NCBI GenBank assembly: GCA_964574635.1
Contig: CAZNOG010000007.1
Span: 62,001 to 126,000 of the forward strand
DNA length: 64,000 nt
Direction: 5' to 3'
Source: CAZNOG01 sp964574635
Lineage (GTDB): Bacteria; Bacteroidota; Bacteroidia; Flavobacteriales_D; Cryomorphaceae
Positions 26,171 to 34,835 of this stretch are shown in pieces. The translations under genes and the position numbers were made by a program. The stretch's first letter is position 1, and each line of letters begins with the position of its first letter. The notes under the pieces are model-generated. The model was not told where the DNA came from and ran no database searches. It saw only the letters and a list, made by a program, of their open reading frames with translations.

Positions 26171-26998
26171 ATGAAACACAACACAACACAACACAACAAA
26201 AACCATACATTCATAAATTTTAAAGGATGTTTTTGTTTAGGTTTTCTCTCAAACAAAGCCATTATTCCTTTCGTAAATATTGCTCTGTTGGCATTACTTT
26301 ATTCCTGTTCCTTATCAGAAATTGAAACCCCAACGTCCTCCAGTAAGGACAATTTTCATGGAACACCTAAATCAAATAGTGGTAATTCTGCCGGATTCTA
26401 TCATAACCTCATGGTAGGTGCAGTATACACAAATGGGCAAGATCGATATTTTAGCAAAGGATATTTAACAGAACCCGAACTTACGGAAATTATTGACAGT
26501 TCACTATCCAAGTTTGCCAGAAATGGAATGGACACAACGGGATTGAAAGTTGAAATTATCTCCAATAAATTTCCGAATTGGATTACTAACGAAAATGAAT
26601 CACTCACCTCATCTATTTCAGAAGCTATTGAACAATATGAACTCCGGATGGGTGTGAGTCCCGAATTTTCCGATACTTTACGAAATATGAGCCAGAGGTT
26701 TATTTTAAATCCAGAACCGGTAGACTCCACTTTCTTCTGGGGAAACAGAGCTTTAGTCTTGAAAGATTGGAGACAGACGGGAGACGCTGAATATGCGGAA
26801 GTAACATGGGATTTTCTGCAGCATTCTTATATGTATTGGACAAATGAAGGACGGAATCAACTCCGAAGAGGATTAAATGACGGCTCCGATGTGATTATTG
26901 TGGATACTATCATAGGAGTGGCGTTCTCACCATTTGGTCCATTCGGTATTCTAATGGGAGGACTGGCAAGTCTAGCCCAAAATGAAGGTTGGGTATAG
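26171..26998 (+). CDS. predicted lipoprotein, unknown function
   Basis: 275 aa. A long basic N-terminus (MKHNTTQHNKNHTF...) leads to the hydrophobic stretch IIPFVNIALLALLYSC, whose Cys is a likely lipidation site. Body is neutral to acidic with a Gly/Phe-rich hydrophobic C-terminus (VAFSPFGPFGILMGGLASLA) that could insert in a membrane. No family recognised. The codons right after the ATG contain four tandem CACAA units (26177-26196); gain or loss of a unit would shift the frame, so expression may be phase-variable. A+T content is unlike the surrounding genome. The upstream promoter supports this start. Confidence 0.7.
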   Translation: MKHNTTQHNKNHTFINFKGCFCLGFLSNKAIIPFVNIALLALLYSCSLSEIETPTSSSKDNFHGTPKSNSGNSAGFYHNLMVGAVYTNGQDRYFSKGYLTEPELTEIIDSSLSKFARNGMDTTGLKVEIISNKFPNWITNENESLTSSISEAIEQYELRMGVSPEFSDTLRNMSQRFILNPEPVDSTFFWGNRALVLKDWRQTGDAEYAEVTWDFLQHSYMYWTNEGRNQLRRGLNDGSDVIIVDTIIGVAFSPFGPFGILMGGLASLAQNEGWV

Positions 26999-27022
26999 GT
27001 TAAAAATCGAAAATTGTACGCT

Positions 27023-27065
27023 CCGGTTCCCCAACACATCGCATGAGATGTGTTGAGGAATCCGG
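27023..27065. other. strong hairpin between the two island genes
   Basis: CCGGTTCC-C-CAACACATC (27023-27040) pairs with GATGTGTTG-A-GGAA-T-CCGG (27047-27065): 17 base pairs with one mismatch and one bulged T, around a six-base loop GCATGA. No T run follows on either strand, so it is not a standard terminator. It may protect mRNA 3' ends, be a processing site or a protein-binding palindrome. Confidence 0.7.
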
Positions 27066-27108
27066 TGCACTTCTATAAACAACATGTCATAACCCAAAAT
27101 CCCGGATC

Positions 27109-27537
27109 ATGAAAACGGCCAGATCAGCGTATAAACTTCGAAGGGGAATAGCCCTATGCGGCGCAATTATTTGGGTAATCTTCGCTTTGTACAAATTATC
27201 TGTTCTAATTCTTGGAAACAAGCTGTTCATCAGCGATGTTAAGAGCATATCAAGTCTGATACATTTTTTATCTTTCTTCTGCTATTCGGTGTTTTTTGCA
27301 GGTTGGTTCCGTATGACCTCCAAGGTTGAAAACTCACCATCAACTATGAACAAAACCCTCATGGCTCTCTTTGCCGCCATAGTTACTGTCTTTGGTTCCT
27401 TGTCCATGGTCTCGGCTTTCGGAACTGATGTGAATTTCACATTTAGTCAAATTGTTTTCGTCATCAACGGTTTGTTCGCGATCTGGGTCTTTTACGATAT
27501 CAAGTCCAACTGGTTTGGATCATTAAAAAGCACTTAA
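27109..27537 (+). CDS. small four-helix membrane protein, unknown function
   Basis: 142 aa. Four hydrophobic segments: around residues 13-33, 46-67, 79-103 and 113-128, with a basic N-terminus (MKTARSAYKLRRG) and short loops. No catalytic motif or family recognised. Second gene of the A+T-rich island, 110 bases after the lipoprotein gene and separated from it by the hairpin; could share its promoter. Confidence 0.65.
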   Translation: MKTARSAYKLRRGIALCGAIIWVIFALYKLSVLILGNKLFISDVKSISSLIHFLSFFCYSVFFAGWFRMTSKVENSPSTMNKTLMALFAAIVTVFGSLSMVSAFGTDVNFTFSQIVFVINGLFAIWVFYDIKSNWFGSLKST

Positions 27538-28089
27538 TGCGAGTTAATGTCTTTCCTCAGAGTCACCCCGAATGGGACCGACCAAGATGATCCAGCGCTT
27601 TAAGAATTAACCATTGACAATTGACAGGGCGATGATTTTGCCACCCCAATACGGGCGCGAGCGAAAAGTACCAACGGTTTGGTGCAACACGAGAAACCCT
27701 GTCAGACAGGTCAAAGTGGGGGTCGTAAATGCCGGATGAAATTCTCGTGCTACGCTTCTATATTGCATTTCCCAATACAGGGAAGTAAGTTAAAAACGTA
27801 AAGTGAGAAGTGAGTCGTTTAAAATCAGAAATACTGCGTAAAATCTTCTTCTACGTGATAATAGACTCCATTTCCCGAAACTTGAGGATTTTTATTCGAG
27901 GTGCAGTTGCGGCATAATTTGTTGATAGCTAATCATTTATAATTGATAAAAGCCACAAACCACAAGCCACCTGCCACAATCCATTGACCATTGGCCATTA
28001 ACGAAGGCCATCGACAACCCGCCATTAGAGGGGACAGACCCCTTGCGGAGCCTGTCCCTTTTCGAAAAATCGTAAAATCAGTTGGGGGT
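27538..28089. other. intergenic with dispersed repeats
   Basis: About 550 bases with no gene. Contains the right 21-bp direct repeat (27624-27644), a copy of AAAACGTAAAGTGAGAAGTG (about 27795) also seen near 25722, and ATTTCCCGAAACTTGAGG (about 27871), similar to ATTTCCCGAAACATGGGG (about 25970). GCCACAAACCACAAGCCACC (about 27952) is a short degenerate repeat. GGGACAG (28031-28037) and CTGTCCC (28052-28058) form a stem followed by TTTT on the plus strand, though no plus-strand gene ends here. Confidence 0.6.
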
Positions 28090-28686
28090 TCAGTTGTGCA
28101 ATTCAATCACGCCGCAGGCCAGCCGGATGCCGGCATTTCCGGTGGGTTGTGTCACGAAGTCGTCGGGGAGGTCGTGGATGATGATGGAATGACCGACCAC
28201 GTCTTTGTCGGCGTCGCCGCAGTCCACACACCACTCGTCGGTGGTCATGGTGATGGTGCCCACGCCGTTTTCGTCGGCTTCGATGTTGCCGATATCGCCG
28301 CGGTGGTATCCATCGGCGTCACCCCATTTTCCATGCGGGTCGCCGGTAGGGTTCCAGTGGCCGCCGGCCGAGGAACCGTCTTCCGTTGAGCAGTCGCCGA
28401 ATTCATGGATGTGGATGGCGTGAACGCCTTTGGTGAGTCCGGAAATTTCGGCTACCATGGTCACCATGCCGTCTTCTTCGGTAAAGGTCACGGTACCCGA
28501 AAGTTCGGAACCGGATGTGGCCACCAAGTTTACTTCCGCCACCTTGGTTTCGGTTTCGGGTTCGGTGGGATCGACGCTGAGCGTATCGGTATCCACATCG
28601 ATGGGAGTTTCGCCGGATGGGCCGGATCCACAGCCTATCCATACGAAGGTTACCGCGAGCAAGAGGATTGGACTAAAACGTGTCAT
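28090..28686 (-). CDS. sodC: Cu/Zn superoxide dismutase, lipoprotein form
   Basis: About 198 aa from MTRFSPILLLAVTFVWIGC, a lipoprotein signal with Cys19. After a Thr/Glu-rich linker the SodC fold begins (AEVNLVATSGSELSGTVTFTE). Copper and zinc ligands are visible: HAIHIHEFGDC, GGHWNPTGDPHG, GYHRGDIGN and GHSIIIHD. The disulfide Cys pair is GDC and LACG. It removes superoxide outside the cytoplasm. The frame extends upstream to 28773 but the added residues are not signal-like. Stands alone. Confidence 0.93.
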   Translation of the reverse strand: MTRFSPILLLAVTFVWIGCGSGPSGETPIDVDTDTLSVDPTEPETETKVAEVNLVATSGSELSGTVTFTEEDGMVTMVAEISGLTKGVHAIHIHEFGDCSTEDGSSAGGHWNPTGDPHGKWGDADGYHRGDIGNIEADENGVGTITMTTDEWCVDCGDADKDVVGHSIIIHDLPDDFVTQPTGNAGIRLACGVIELHN

Positions 28687-28998
28687 TTGAAGGTTTTTTG
28701 GTTTGATTAATTTGTTTTGGTTACCGTGCCGATGCGGGACGCAACGATGGGAAAATTCACGCCACGATCGCATTGCATGTGGGTTTTCGGGCGGTTAAGG
28801 TATGGGAATTCGAAGCGCCCACCAAACCCCATTGTGGTAAGGGAAACAAAAAAACCCTCGGGAAAGTTTTGATTTCACGCGATTTTGCCGCCGTAATCGA
28901 TTGGCAATAAGAGCCACACCCACAAAAACCCAAAACACGCGTTTTATTCTTGTGCTTCGGTGGAGGTGAAACCCAAATGCCGCCGAGGTGGCCCGTGG
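28687..28998. other. intergenic
   Basis: About 310 bases upstream of sodC and downstream of purL. Holds CACACCCACAAAAACCCAAA (28915-28934), a 20-mer also present just upstream of the thiolase gene (minus strand, 41423-41442). No clear TANNTTTG box for sodC was found and no gene is visible. Confidence 0.5.
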
Positions 28999-31257
28999 TT
29001 ACATCACCGGCGATTCCTTTCCTTCCAGGATGCGCTCCAAGCTCTCGTTGTAAATCTTGGCGAGATCGTCGGAAAATCCGTAGTGGTGATCGTCGACAAC
29101 CATCTTGCCGCGGGTGACGTGGCCCAGCAAGGAGAAGGGCACGTCCATGCTTTCCAGCGCCTCGATCACGTCGTTTTCCTGCGACTCGTCCAAAGCGACC
29201 ACGATGCGGCCTTGGGCTTCGCCGAACATGAAGGAGTCCATGCGCACGAAGGCGTCGGAGGTGATGTCGAAGCCCAATTGGCGGGGGAGGCTCATTTCAA
29301 CCAGCGTGACGAAGAGCCCGCCGTTGGACACGTCGTGAACTGCGTTGACCAACCCTTGGTCGATCAGCAATTTGACGGCGTTTTGCACTCTGATTTCCTC
29401 GTCGAAGTCGAATTCGGGGGCCGGGCAATCGGTGATGCCGTGGATGAATCGGAGGTACTCGCTCGACGCGATGTCGTTTTTCGACTCGCCGATCAAAAAG
29501 ATGAGGTTGCCTTTTTCCTTGAAGTCCAAGGTCATCAACTTGTTTTTGTCTTTGAGCAAGCCGATCATGCCGATGGTGGGGGTGGGCATCACCGGTTCGG
29601 GGTCTTTGCCTTCGCTCACCGTTTGGTTGTAAAAGCTCACGTTGCCGCCGGTCACCGGGGTATTGAATTTTTCGCAGGCCTCGCCCATGCCCTTTACGGC
29701 CATGACGAATTGCCAATAGGCCTCGGGGTTGTATGGATTCCCGAAGTTGAGGCAGTTGGTTACGCCCAGGGGCTCGGCGCCGGAGCACACGAGGTTGCGC
29801 GCCGCCTCGGCCACGGCGATGGCCGCGCCTTTTTTTGGATCGTTGTACACGTAGCGGGAGTTGCAGTCGACGGTCATGGCCAGGGCCGAGTCGCTGCCTT
29901 CCACCAGCACCACGCCCGCATCCGAGGGCCTGTTGTAGGTCATGTTTGCCGCGCCCACCATGGTGTCGTACTGTTCGATCACCCAGCGCTTCGACGCGAT
30001 ATTGGGTGCCGATAGCAGGCGCAGGGAAGTCTTCACGTAATCGCTCGGCTCTTCCACGTCGTCGATGGAGAATTTTTGGTTTTGCTTGAAGTAGGCCGGT
30101 TCGCGGTATTCCCTTTCATAAACCGGGGCGCCTCCGCCCAAAACCAAGTCCCACGCGGGCACTTTCGCCACCAACTCTCCGTTTTGGAAATATTCCAGCA
30201 TGCCTCCCTCGGTCACTTCGCCGATGCACGCCGCGTGGAGATCCCACTTGGCGAAGACTTCTTCCACTTCTTTTTCCATGCCCTTCTTCACCACCACGAG
30301 CATGCGCTCTTGCGATTCGGAAAGGAGGATTTCGAAGGGCAACATTCCCTTTTGGCGCGTGGGCACCTTGTCGAGGTGGATGCGCATTCCGAAACCGCCG
30401 TCGGCGCTCATTTCGGAAGTGGAGCAGGTGATGCCCGCCGCGCCCATGTCCTGCATGCCCACTACGGCGTTGGTTTGGGCCAGTTCGAGGGTGGCTTCGA
30501 GGAGAAGTTTTTCTTGGAAGGGGTCGCCTACCTGTACCGCAGGCAGATCGGAGGCCGATTCGTCGGAAATGTCTTTGGAAGCGAAGGAAGCCCCCATGAT
30601 GCCGTCCTTGCCGGTGGCCGATCCGAAGATATACACGGGGTTGCCCACGCCCGAAGAGGTGGCCGACATGGTTTCGCCCACTTTGACCACTCCTACGCTC
30701 ATGGCGTTCACCAACGGATTCGCTTCGAAAGATTCGTCGAAAAACACTTCGCCACCCACAACGGGCACACCGAAAGCGTTGCCGTAATCGCCGATGCCCT
30801 TCACCACGCCGCGCAGGTGCCACCGGGCGCGCTCCGAATCGGGATTTCCGAAGCGCAATGAGTTCAGCTGGGCGATGGGGCGCGCGCCCATGGTAAAGAT
30901 GTCGCGGTTGATGCCGCCCACGCCCGTGGCCGCTCCCTGGTATGGTTCCAGCGCCGAAGGGTGGTTGTGCGATTCGATTTTGAAGGCGCAGGCCAAGCCG
31001 TCGCCGATATCCACCAAGCCCGCGTTTTCCTCACCCGCCTCGGCGATCATGCGCTCGCCTTTTTTCGGCAAGGTCTTCAGCCATACGATGGAGTTTTTGT
31101 ACGAACAATGCTCCGACCACATGGCCGAAAAAATGCTCAACTCGGTGAAGTTGGGTACGCGTCCGAGAATCTCCTTGATCTTCTCGAACTCTTCGGGCAG
31201 CAAACCCAACTCTCGGGCCTGCTCTACGGTGGTCACTTCTTTGCTGATCGCTTCCAT
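28999..31257 (-). CDS. purL: phosphoribosylformylglycinamidine synthase subunit PurL
   Basis: 752 aa, the small PurL that works with separate PurS and PurQ. It uses ATP and ammonia from PurQ to turn FGAR into FGAM in purine synthesis. Landmarks: FTELSIFSAMWSEHCSYKNS with the conserved SEHCSYK, ESHNHPSALEPYQGAATGVGGINRDI (Mg-ATP site), MQDMGAAGITCS and the second-half HDVSNGGL. I chose the ATG at 31257 (MEAISKEVTTVEQARELGL). Longer starts at 31323 and 31293 are excluded if the exact TAGTTTTG promoter box at 31281-31288 is used. Neither purQ nor purS is in the window. Confidence 0.96.
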   Translation of the reverse strand: MEAISKEVTTVEQARELGLLPEEFEKIKEILGRVPNFTELSIFSAMWSEHCSYKNSIVWLKTLPKKGERMIAEAGEENAGLVDIGDGLACAFKIESHNHPSALEPYQGAATGVGGINRDIFTMGARPIAQLNSLRFGNPDSERARWHLRGVVKGIGDYGNAFGVPVVGGEVFFDESFEANPLVNAMSVGVVKVGETMSATSSGVGNPVYIFGSATGKDGIMGASFASKDISDESASDLPAVQVGDPFQEKLLLEATLELAQTNAVVGMQDMGAAGITCSTSEMSADGGFGMRIHLDKVPTRQKGMLPFEILLSESQERMLVVVKKGMEKEVEEVFAKWDLHAACIGEVTEGGMLEYFQNGELVAKVPAWDLVLGGGAPVYEREYREPAYFKQNQKFSIDDVEEPSDYVKTSLRLLSAPNIASKRWVIEQYDTMVGAANMTYNRPSDAGVVLVEGSDSALAMTVDCNSRYVYNDPKKGAAIAVAEAARNLVCSGAEPLGVTNCLNFGNPYNPEAYWQFVMAVKGMGEACEKFNTPVTGGNVSFYNQTVSEGKDPEPVMPTPTIGMIGLLKDKNKLMTLDFKEKGNLIFLIGESKNDIASSEYLRFIHGITDCPAPEFDFDEEIRVQNAVKLLIDQGLVNAVHDVSNGGLFVTLVEMSLPRQLGFDITSDAFVRMDSFMFGEAQGRIVVALDESQENDVIEALESMDVPFSLLGHVTRGKMVVDDHHYGFSDDLAKIYNESLERILEGKESPVM

Positions 31258-31280
31258 TTGCACTGCGTTGGTTTGGCTCA

Positions 31281-31288
31281 CAAAACTA
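31281..31288 (-). promoter_or_regulatory. -7 promoter box of purL
   Basis: Minus-strand TAGTTTTG, an exact TANNTTTG match 23 bases before the chosen purL ATG. It decides the start codon because the longer reading frames begin upstream of it. Confidence 0.6.
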
Positions 31289-31360
31289 CACATTTTACCC
31301 GGTGCCGCCGAGTGCCGGTACATTCCCGCAAACCCTGTATTTTTGGGAAAAAATACCGCC

Positions 31361-32686
31361 GTGACTTTCGTTCTGCTCCTCGTTTATACCGCCGTTTTCG
31401 TTTGGATGATCCTGCGATTCAGGTTTTTCAAGATTCAGGGCATTCGCCGCGTGTACATTTTGCTGGCCTTCGTGCTCAAGCTCTTGGCCGGCGCGGCGCT
31501 CTCGGCGTTGTATTCCGGACACTACGACGACAGAACCACGGGCGATACCTACCGCTTTTTCGACGACGCCACGGTGATGTACTCATCCCTCTTCGAAGAG
31601 GAAACCCCGGAAACCTACCTGCGCCTGCTCTTCGGCATCGACGAAAAAACCGACCCCCTGGCCAAGAAGTACTACTACACCATGACCCACATGGAGCGGC
31701 CCTTCGGCGTAGGATTTTTCAACGACAACATCACCATCATCAAGGCCAACGCCTTTCTCATGCTGTTTTCCGGGGGGTATTACCCCACGCACGTGCTGTT
31801 TTGGTGCTTCATGTCGCTCATCGGCCTCACCGCCCTCATGCGCCTGCTGGTGGTGTATTTCCCCCGAAAAAAATGGGCCATGTTTTTCGCCGTTTACCTC
31901 CTGCCCACCACCGTGTTTTGGACCAGCGGCGTGCTCAAAGACGGTTTGCTCATCCTCGGCTTCGGCTTGTTCCTCCGCGGGTTTTTCCACTTTATTTACG
32001 GCGATTTCGAGAGGCGACACTTCCCGGGGTTACTCATCGGATTGGCCTTGCTGATCTTCGTAAAAGGCTACGTGTTGTTCTGCATGGCGCCGCCCCTCAT
32101 CGGATTGCTCCTGGCCAAGCTCACCCACGGTCGCCGCTTTTGGTTGGTGTTTTCCATACCCCACGTTCTCGCCCTGTTGTTGGTATTCTTAGGTGGGCAC
32201 TTGCATCCCGAGCTAAACGTCGCCGAAAAATTCCGACTCAAACAAGAGGCCTTCTACAACGTGGCCGCCGGCGCCGACGCGGGATCCATCATCGATATCC
32301 CCACGGTCGAAAAGCCGGTCGATATCGTACTCGGCGCCCCCGAAGCACTCGTCGTCACCTACCTCCGTCCGTGGATTTGGGAAGGCGGCAACCCCCTGTA
32401 CATCCCCGCCGGATTGGAAAACCTGCTCCTGCTGATCGTCCTCGCCGTCATGATTTGGAATTTCCGCCCTCCTTACGGCCTCATTCTGCCCATCGTGGCA
32501 TTTTGCGCGGGTTTCGTGCTCATTCTCGGCGTGCTTATCGGCGAGACCGTGCCCGTACTCGGCGCCGTCGTACGTTACAAAGTGCCCGCCCTCATCTTGC
32601 TTTTCGTGCTCATCTTCGCGCTCACCGACCACGTGCATTTACAGCGCCGCCTGCCGGTGCTGCGGCGTTTCTTGAGGCGGTTGTGA
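31361..32686 (+). CDS. polytopic membrane protein, unknown function
   Basis: 441 aa from a GTG start (VTFVLLLVYTAVFVW), with about ten membrane segments. A soluble loop after the second segment reads YSGHYDDRTTGDTYRFFDDATVMYSSL, and a later one MERPFGVGFFNDNITIIKANAFLMLFSGGYYPTHVLFW. This resembles the general layout of the glucosyl/oligosaccharide polymerase-like proteins (ExoQ/EpsG/GT-C type), with acidic residues in the first outer loop, but I do not recognise a specific family. TSGVLKDGLLILGFGLFLRGFF is a notable conserved-looking core. Divergent from purL, with about 100 bases between start codons. Frame extends far upstream through the purL antisense strand, which is spurious. Confidence 0.8.
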   Translation: MTFVLLLVYTAVFVWMILRFRFFKIQGIRRVYILLAFVLKLLAGAALSALYSGHYDDRTTGDTYRFFDDATVMYSSLFEEETPETYLRLLFGIDEKTDPLAKKYYYTMTHMERPFGVGFFNDNITIIKANAFLMLFSGGYYPTHVLFWCFMSLIGLTALMRLLVVYFPRKKWAMFFAVYLLPTTVFWTSGVLKDGLLILGFGLFLRGFFHFIYGDFERRHFPGLLIGLALLIFVKGYVLFCMAPPLIGLLLAKLTHGRRFWLVFSIPHVLALLLVFLGGHLHPELNVAEKFRLKQEAFYNVAAGADAGSIIDIPTVEKPVDIVLGAPEALVVTYLRPWIWEGGNPLYIPAGLENLLLLIVLAVMIWNFRPPYGLILPIVAFCAGFVLILGVLIGETVPVLGAVVRYKVPALILLFVLIFALTDHVHLQRRLPVLRRFLRRL

Positions 32687-32996
32687 AGGTGTACAACTGA
32701 TTTATAGGGCCTGCCCCGGTTGGGAATTGCCGGTGGAGGTTCTCCTCGAAATCGTCAAACGTCCTCAACGCTCCGGTCCTTCGCCACCCCTCCGGGTCGG
32801 TCTACGGCCTATATCTCTCCCCGCTTCCGCGGCGGTACGCAAGTCCCCGTCACGGGCTTCTGCCGTCGCCGTGCCGGGGCCGCGTTCCGCATCGCGTCAC
32901 CGCGGAGAGGATGCCGGCCTTCGCCCTCAGGCGGTTCACCGTCACCACCCGTCATTCGGCTCCGGAATTTCCCGGGGCGACAATACCATTTCCTCT
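32687..32996. other. intergenic, no gene recognised
   Basis: About 310 GC-rich bases between the membrane-protein gene and the amidohydrolase promoter. The amidohydrolase frame is open through it (from 32720) but the encoded sequence is Arg/Pro/Ser-rich and lies upstream of both promoter box and signal peptide. CCGCGGCGG and CCGCGGAG near 32827 and 32900 are short GC palindromic elements. Confidence 0.4.
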
Positions 32997-33004
32997 TACC
33001 TTTG
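32997..33004 (+). promoter_or_regulatory. -7 promoter box of the amidohydrolase gene
   Basis: TACCTTTG, exact match to TANNTTTG, 27 bases before the ATG at 33032. Confidence 0.65.
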
Positions 33005-33031
33005 AAATTTCCTAAAAACACCCTCGAACCC

Positions 33032-34684
33032 ATGCATTCCGGAAACTTGACGATCACGGCATTGTTCTCCGCCCTCCTCACCCTCGCTCTCCATTCCTGT
33101 TACCAAACCGAGCAAGCCGACCTCGTGGTGCACAACGCCGTGATCTACTCCTTCGATCCCGACAATACCACCTACCAAGCCATGGCCATACGCGACGGCA
33201 AAATCGTGGAAATGGGCGCCGAAAGGCAAATCCTCAACCGCTACCGCACCGATCGCAAAGTCGACGCACAAACACGAGTGATTTACCCCGGTTTCTACGA
33301 CGCCCACGCGCATTTTCTGGGCTACGCCCGCAACAAAGCCGAACTCAACCTCTACGGCGTGGAATCCGAGCAAGAGATGATGAACCGCGTGTTCAAATTC
33401 GCCGAAACCACCGACCGTCACTGGATCGTTGGCCGGGGTTGGGATCAAAACCTGTGGGACGACAAATCCTTTCCCACGCGCCGCCTTCTCGATATTCGAT
33501 TTCCCGATCGGCCGGTCGTTTTGACCCGCATCGACGGACACGCCGCCCTGGCCAACGGCGCCGCGCTCCGTGCCGTGGGCATCGATTCCACGACCTTCAT
33601 TCCCGGCGGGGCCATGTTGAAAAACCCCGACGGCAGCCTCACCGGCGTGCTGATCGATCTCGCCGCCGAACGCGTCAACAAAGCCGTTCCTCCCCTCGAT
33701 GAAGAGTTGTTGATCCGCCTCATCGCCGAAGCGGAAAGCGACTGCTTCTCCCACGGACTCACCACCGTTTCCGACGCGGGCCTTTCCGTGGAAGACATTC
33801 GTTTTCTGGACCGCCTACACGAGGAAGAAAAACTCAAATTGCGCATTTCCGCCATGGTCGAACCGGGAGAGGAAAGTCTGGAATTCATCGCCTCCGGACC
33901 CATGGTCACCGAGAGGCTCACTGCGCGCTCCATCAAACTATACGCCGACGGTGCACTCGGATCCAGAGGCGCGTATCTCAAAGAGCCCTACGCCGACGAT
34001 CCGGACAACCGCGGACTCCGCCTCTTGGACGATTCGACGTACCACGTGTACGCCGAGGCGGCTCTGGAAAACGGTTTCCAACTCTGCACCCACTGCATCG
34101 GTGATTCGGCAAACGCATTTGTCCTCGATCTCTACGCCCGATCCCTGGGGGGCATCAACGATTTGAGGTGGAGGATTGAACACGCCCAAGTGGTATCGCC
34201 ACAAGACCTGCATTACTTCGCCGACTTCGGAATTATTCCCTCGGTGCAGCCCATCCACGCCACATCCGATATGGCTTGGGCCGAAACGAGGCTGGGCCCC
34301 GTTCGCATCCAGGATGCGTACGCCTTCAAATCCTTGAAGGAAGAGTTGGGCATCCTCGCCATCGGGACGGATTTTCCGGTGGAGGGAATCTCGCCCGTCA
34401 ATAATTTCTACGCGGCGGTGTTTCGCAAAAACATCCGGGGTGAACCCGCCGGCGGCTTCCAAATCGATCAGGCCCTGACGCGGGAAGACGCACTGCGCGC
34501 CATGACCATCTGGGCCGCGCTGGCCAATTTCGAAGAAGACCGGAAGGGGAGTCTGGAAGTCGGAAAAGACGCGGACTTCATCCTCCTCGATCGCGACCTT
34601 CTCAAAGTTCCGGAAAAAGACGTGCTCGGTACGCGCGTCTTGGGTACTTGGATCAAAGGGGAACGCGTTTTCACGTATTTCTGA
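33032..34684 (+). CDS. exported amidohydrolase, YtcJ-like
   Basis: 550 aa. The signal peptide MHSGNLTITALFSALLTLALHSC has a lipobox-like end, so the enzyme is probably a lipoprotein. It belongs to the Amidohydro_3 (YtcJ) group: DLVVHNAVIYSFDPDNTTYQAMAIRDGKIVEMG forms the N-terminal beta domain, and metal ligands follow in GFYDAHAHF. Further motifs are GRGWDQNLW, RIDGHAALANGAAL, KLYADGALGSRGAYL, HCIGDSAN, WRIEHAQVVSP and GTDFPVEGISP with the catalytic Asp. It hydrolyses an amide or related bond; the substrate is unknown. Starts 28 bases after an exact promoter box; ends before a hairpin terminator. Confidence 0.9.
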   Translation: MHSGNLTITALFSALLTLALHSCYQTEQADLVVHNAVIYSFDPDNTTYQAMAIRDGKIVEMGAERQILNRYRTDRKVDAQTRVIYPGFYDAHAHFLGYARNKAELNLYGVESEQEMMNRVFKFAETTDRHWIVGRGWDQNLWDDKSFPTRRLLDIRFPDRPVVLTRIDGHAALANGAALRAVGIDSTTFIPGGAMLKNPDGSLTGVLIDLAAERVNKAVPPLDEELLIRLIAEAESDCFSHGLTTVSDAGLSVEDIRFLDRLHEEEKLKLRISAMVEPGEESLEFIASGPMVTERLTARSIKLYADGALGSRGAYLKEPYADDPDNRGLRLLDDSTYHVYAEAALENGFQLCTHCIGDSANAFVLDLYARSLGGINDLRWRIEHAQVVSPQDLHYFADFGIIPSVQPIHATSDMAWAETRLGPVRIQDAYAFKSLKEELGILAIGTDFPVEGISPVNNFYAAVFRKNIRGEPAGGFQIDQALTREDALRAMTIWAALANFEEDRKGSLEVGKDADFILLDRDLLKVPEKDVLGTRVLGTWIKGERVFTYF

Positions 34685-34731
34685 CCGACATCCGGAAAGG
34701 ACGACCCACCCACAAAAACCCTAACAAACGG

Positions 34732-34755
34732 AGCCTCATCCGGTAGGGGCTTTTT
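34732..34755 (+). terminator. intrinsic terminator after the amidohydrolase gene
   Basis: Stem AGCCTC (34732-34737) with GGGGCT (34746-34751), loop ATCCGGTA, then TTTTT. Six base pairs with one G-U. Preceded by CCCACAAAAACCC. Confidence 0.75.
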
Positions 34756-34835
34756 CGTACGGTACTTCCCTACAAGTCGCCGAAGGGGCGGACACGAAAA
34801 TATTGCATATTTTGCGACAACCAATCCAATGAATA

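Larger units (their letters stand above)
26051..27644. mobile_element. A+T-rich two-gene island between 21-bp direct repeats
   Basis: ACAGGGCGATGATTTTGCCA followed by C occurs at 26051-26071 and again, same strand, at 27624-27644. Both copies are preceded by AATTAACCATT, with a 7-base insertion in the right-hand one. Between them lie a lipoprotein gene, a strong hairpin and a small membrane-protein gene, all clearly richer in A+T than neighbouring genes. No integrase or transposase is inside. The repeats could be attachment-like ends, recombination-prone dispersed repeats, or insertion duplications. Confidence 0.5.

Noticed and set aside
28031..28062. Stem GGGACAG/CTGTCCC with T run as terminator
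   Set aside because: It is oriented for a plus-strand transcript, but no plus-strand gene ends there. Left as a note within the intergenic entry.
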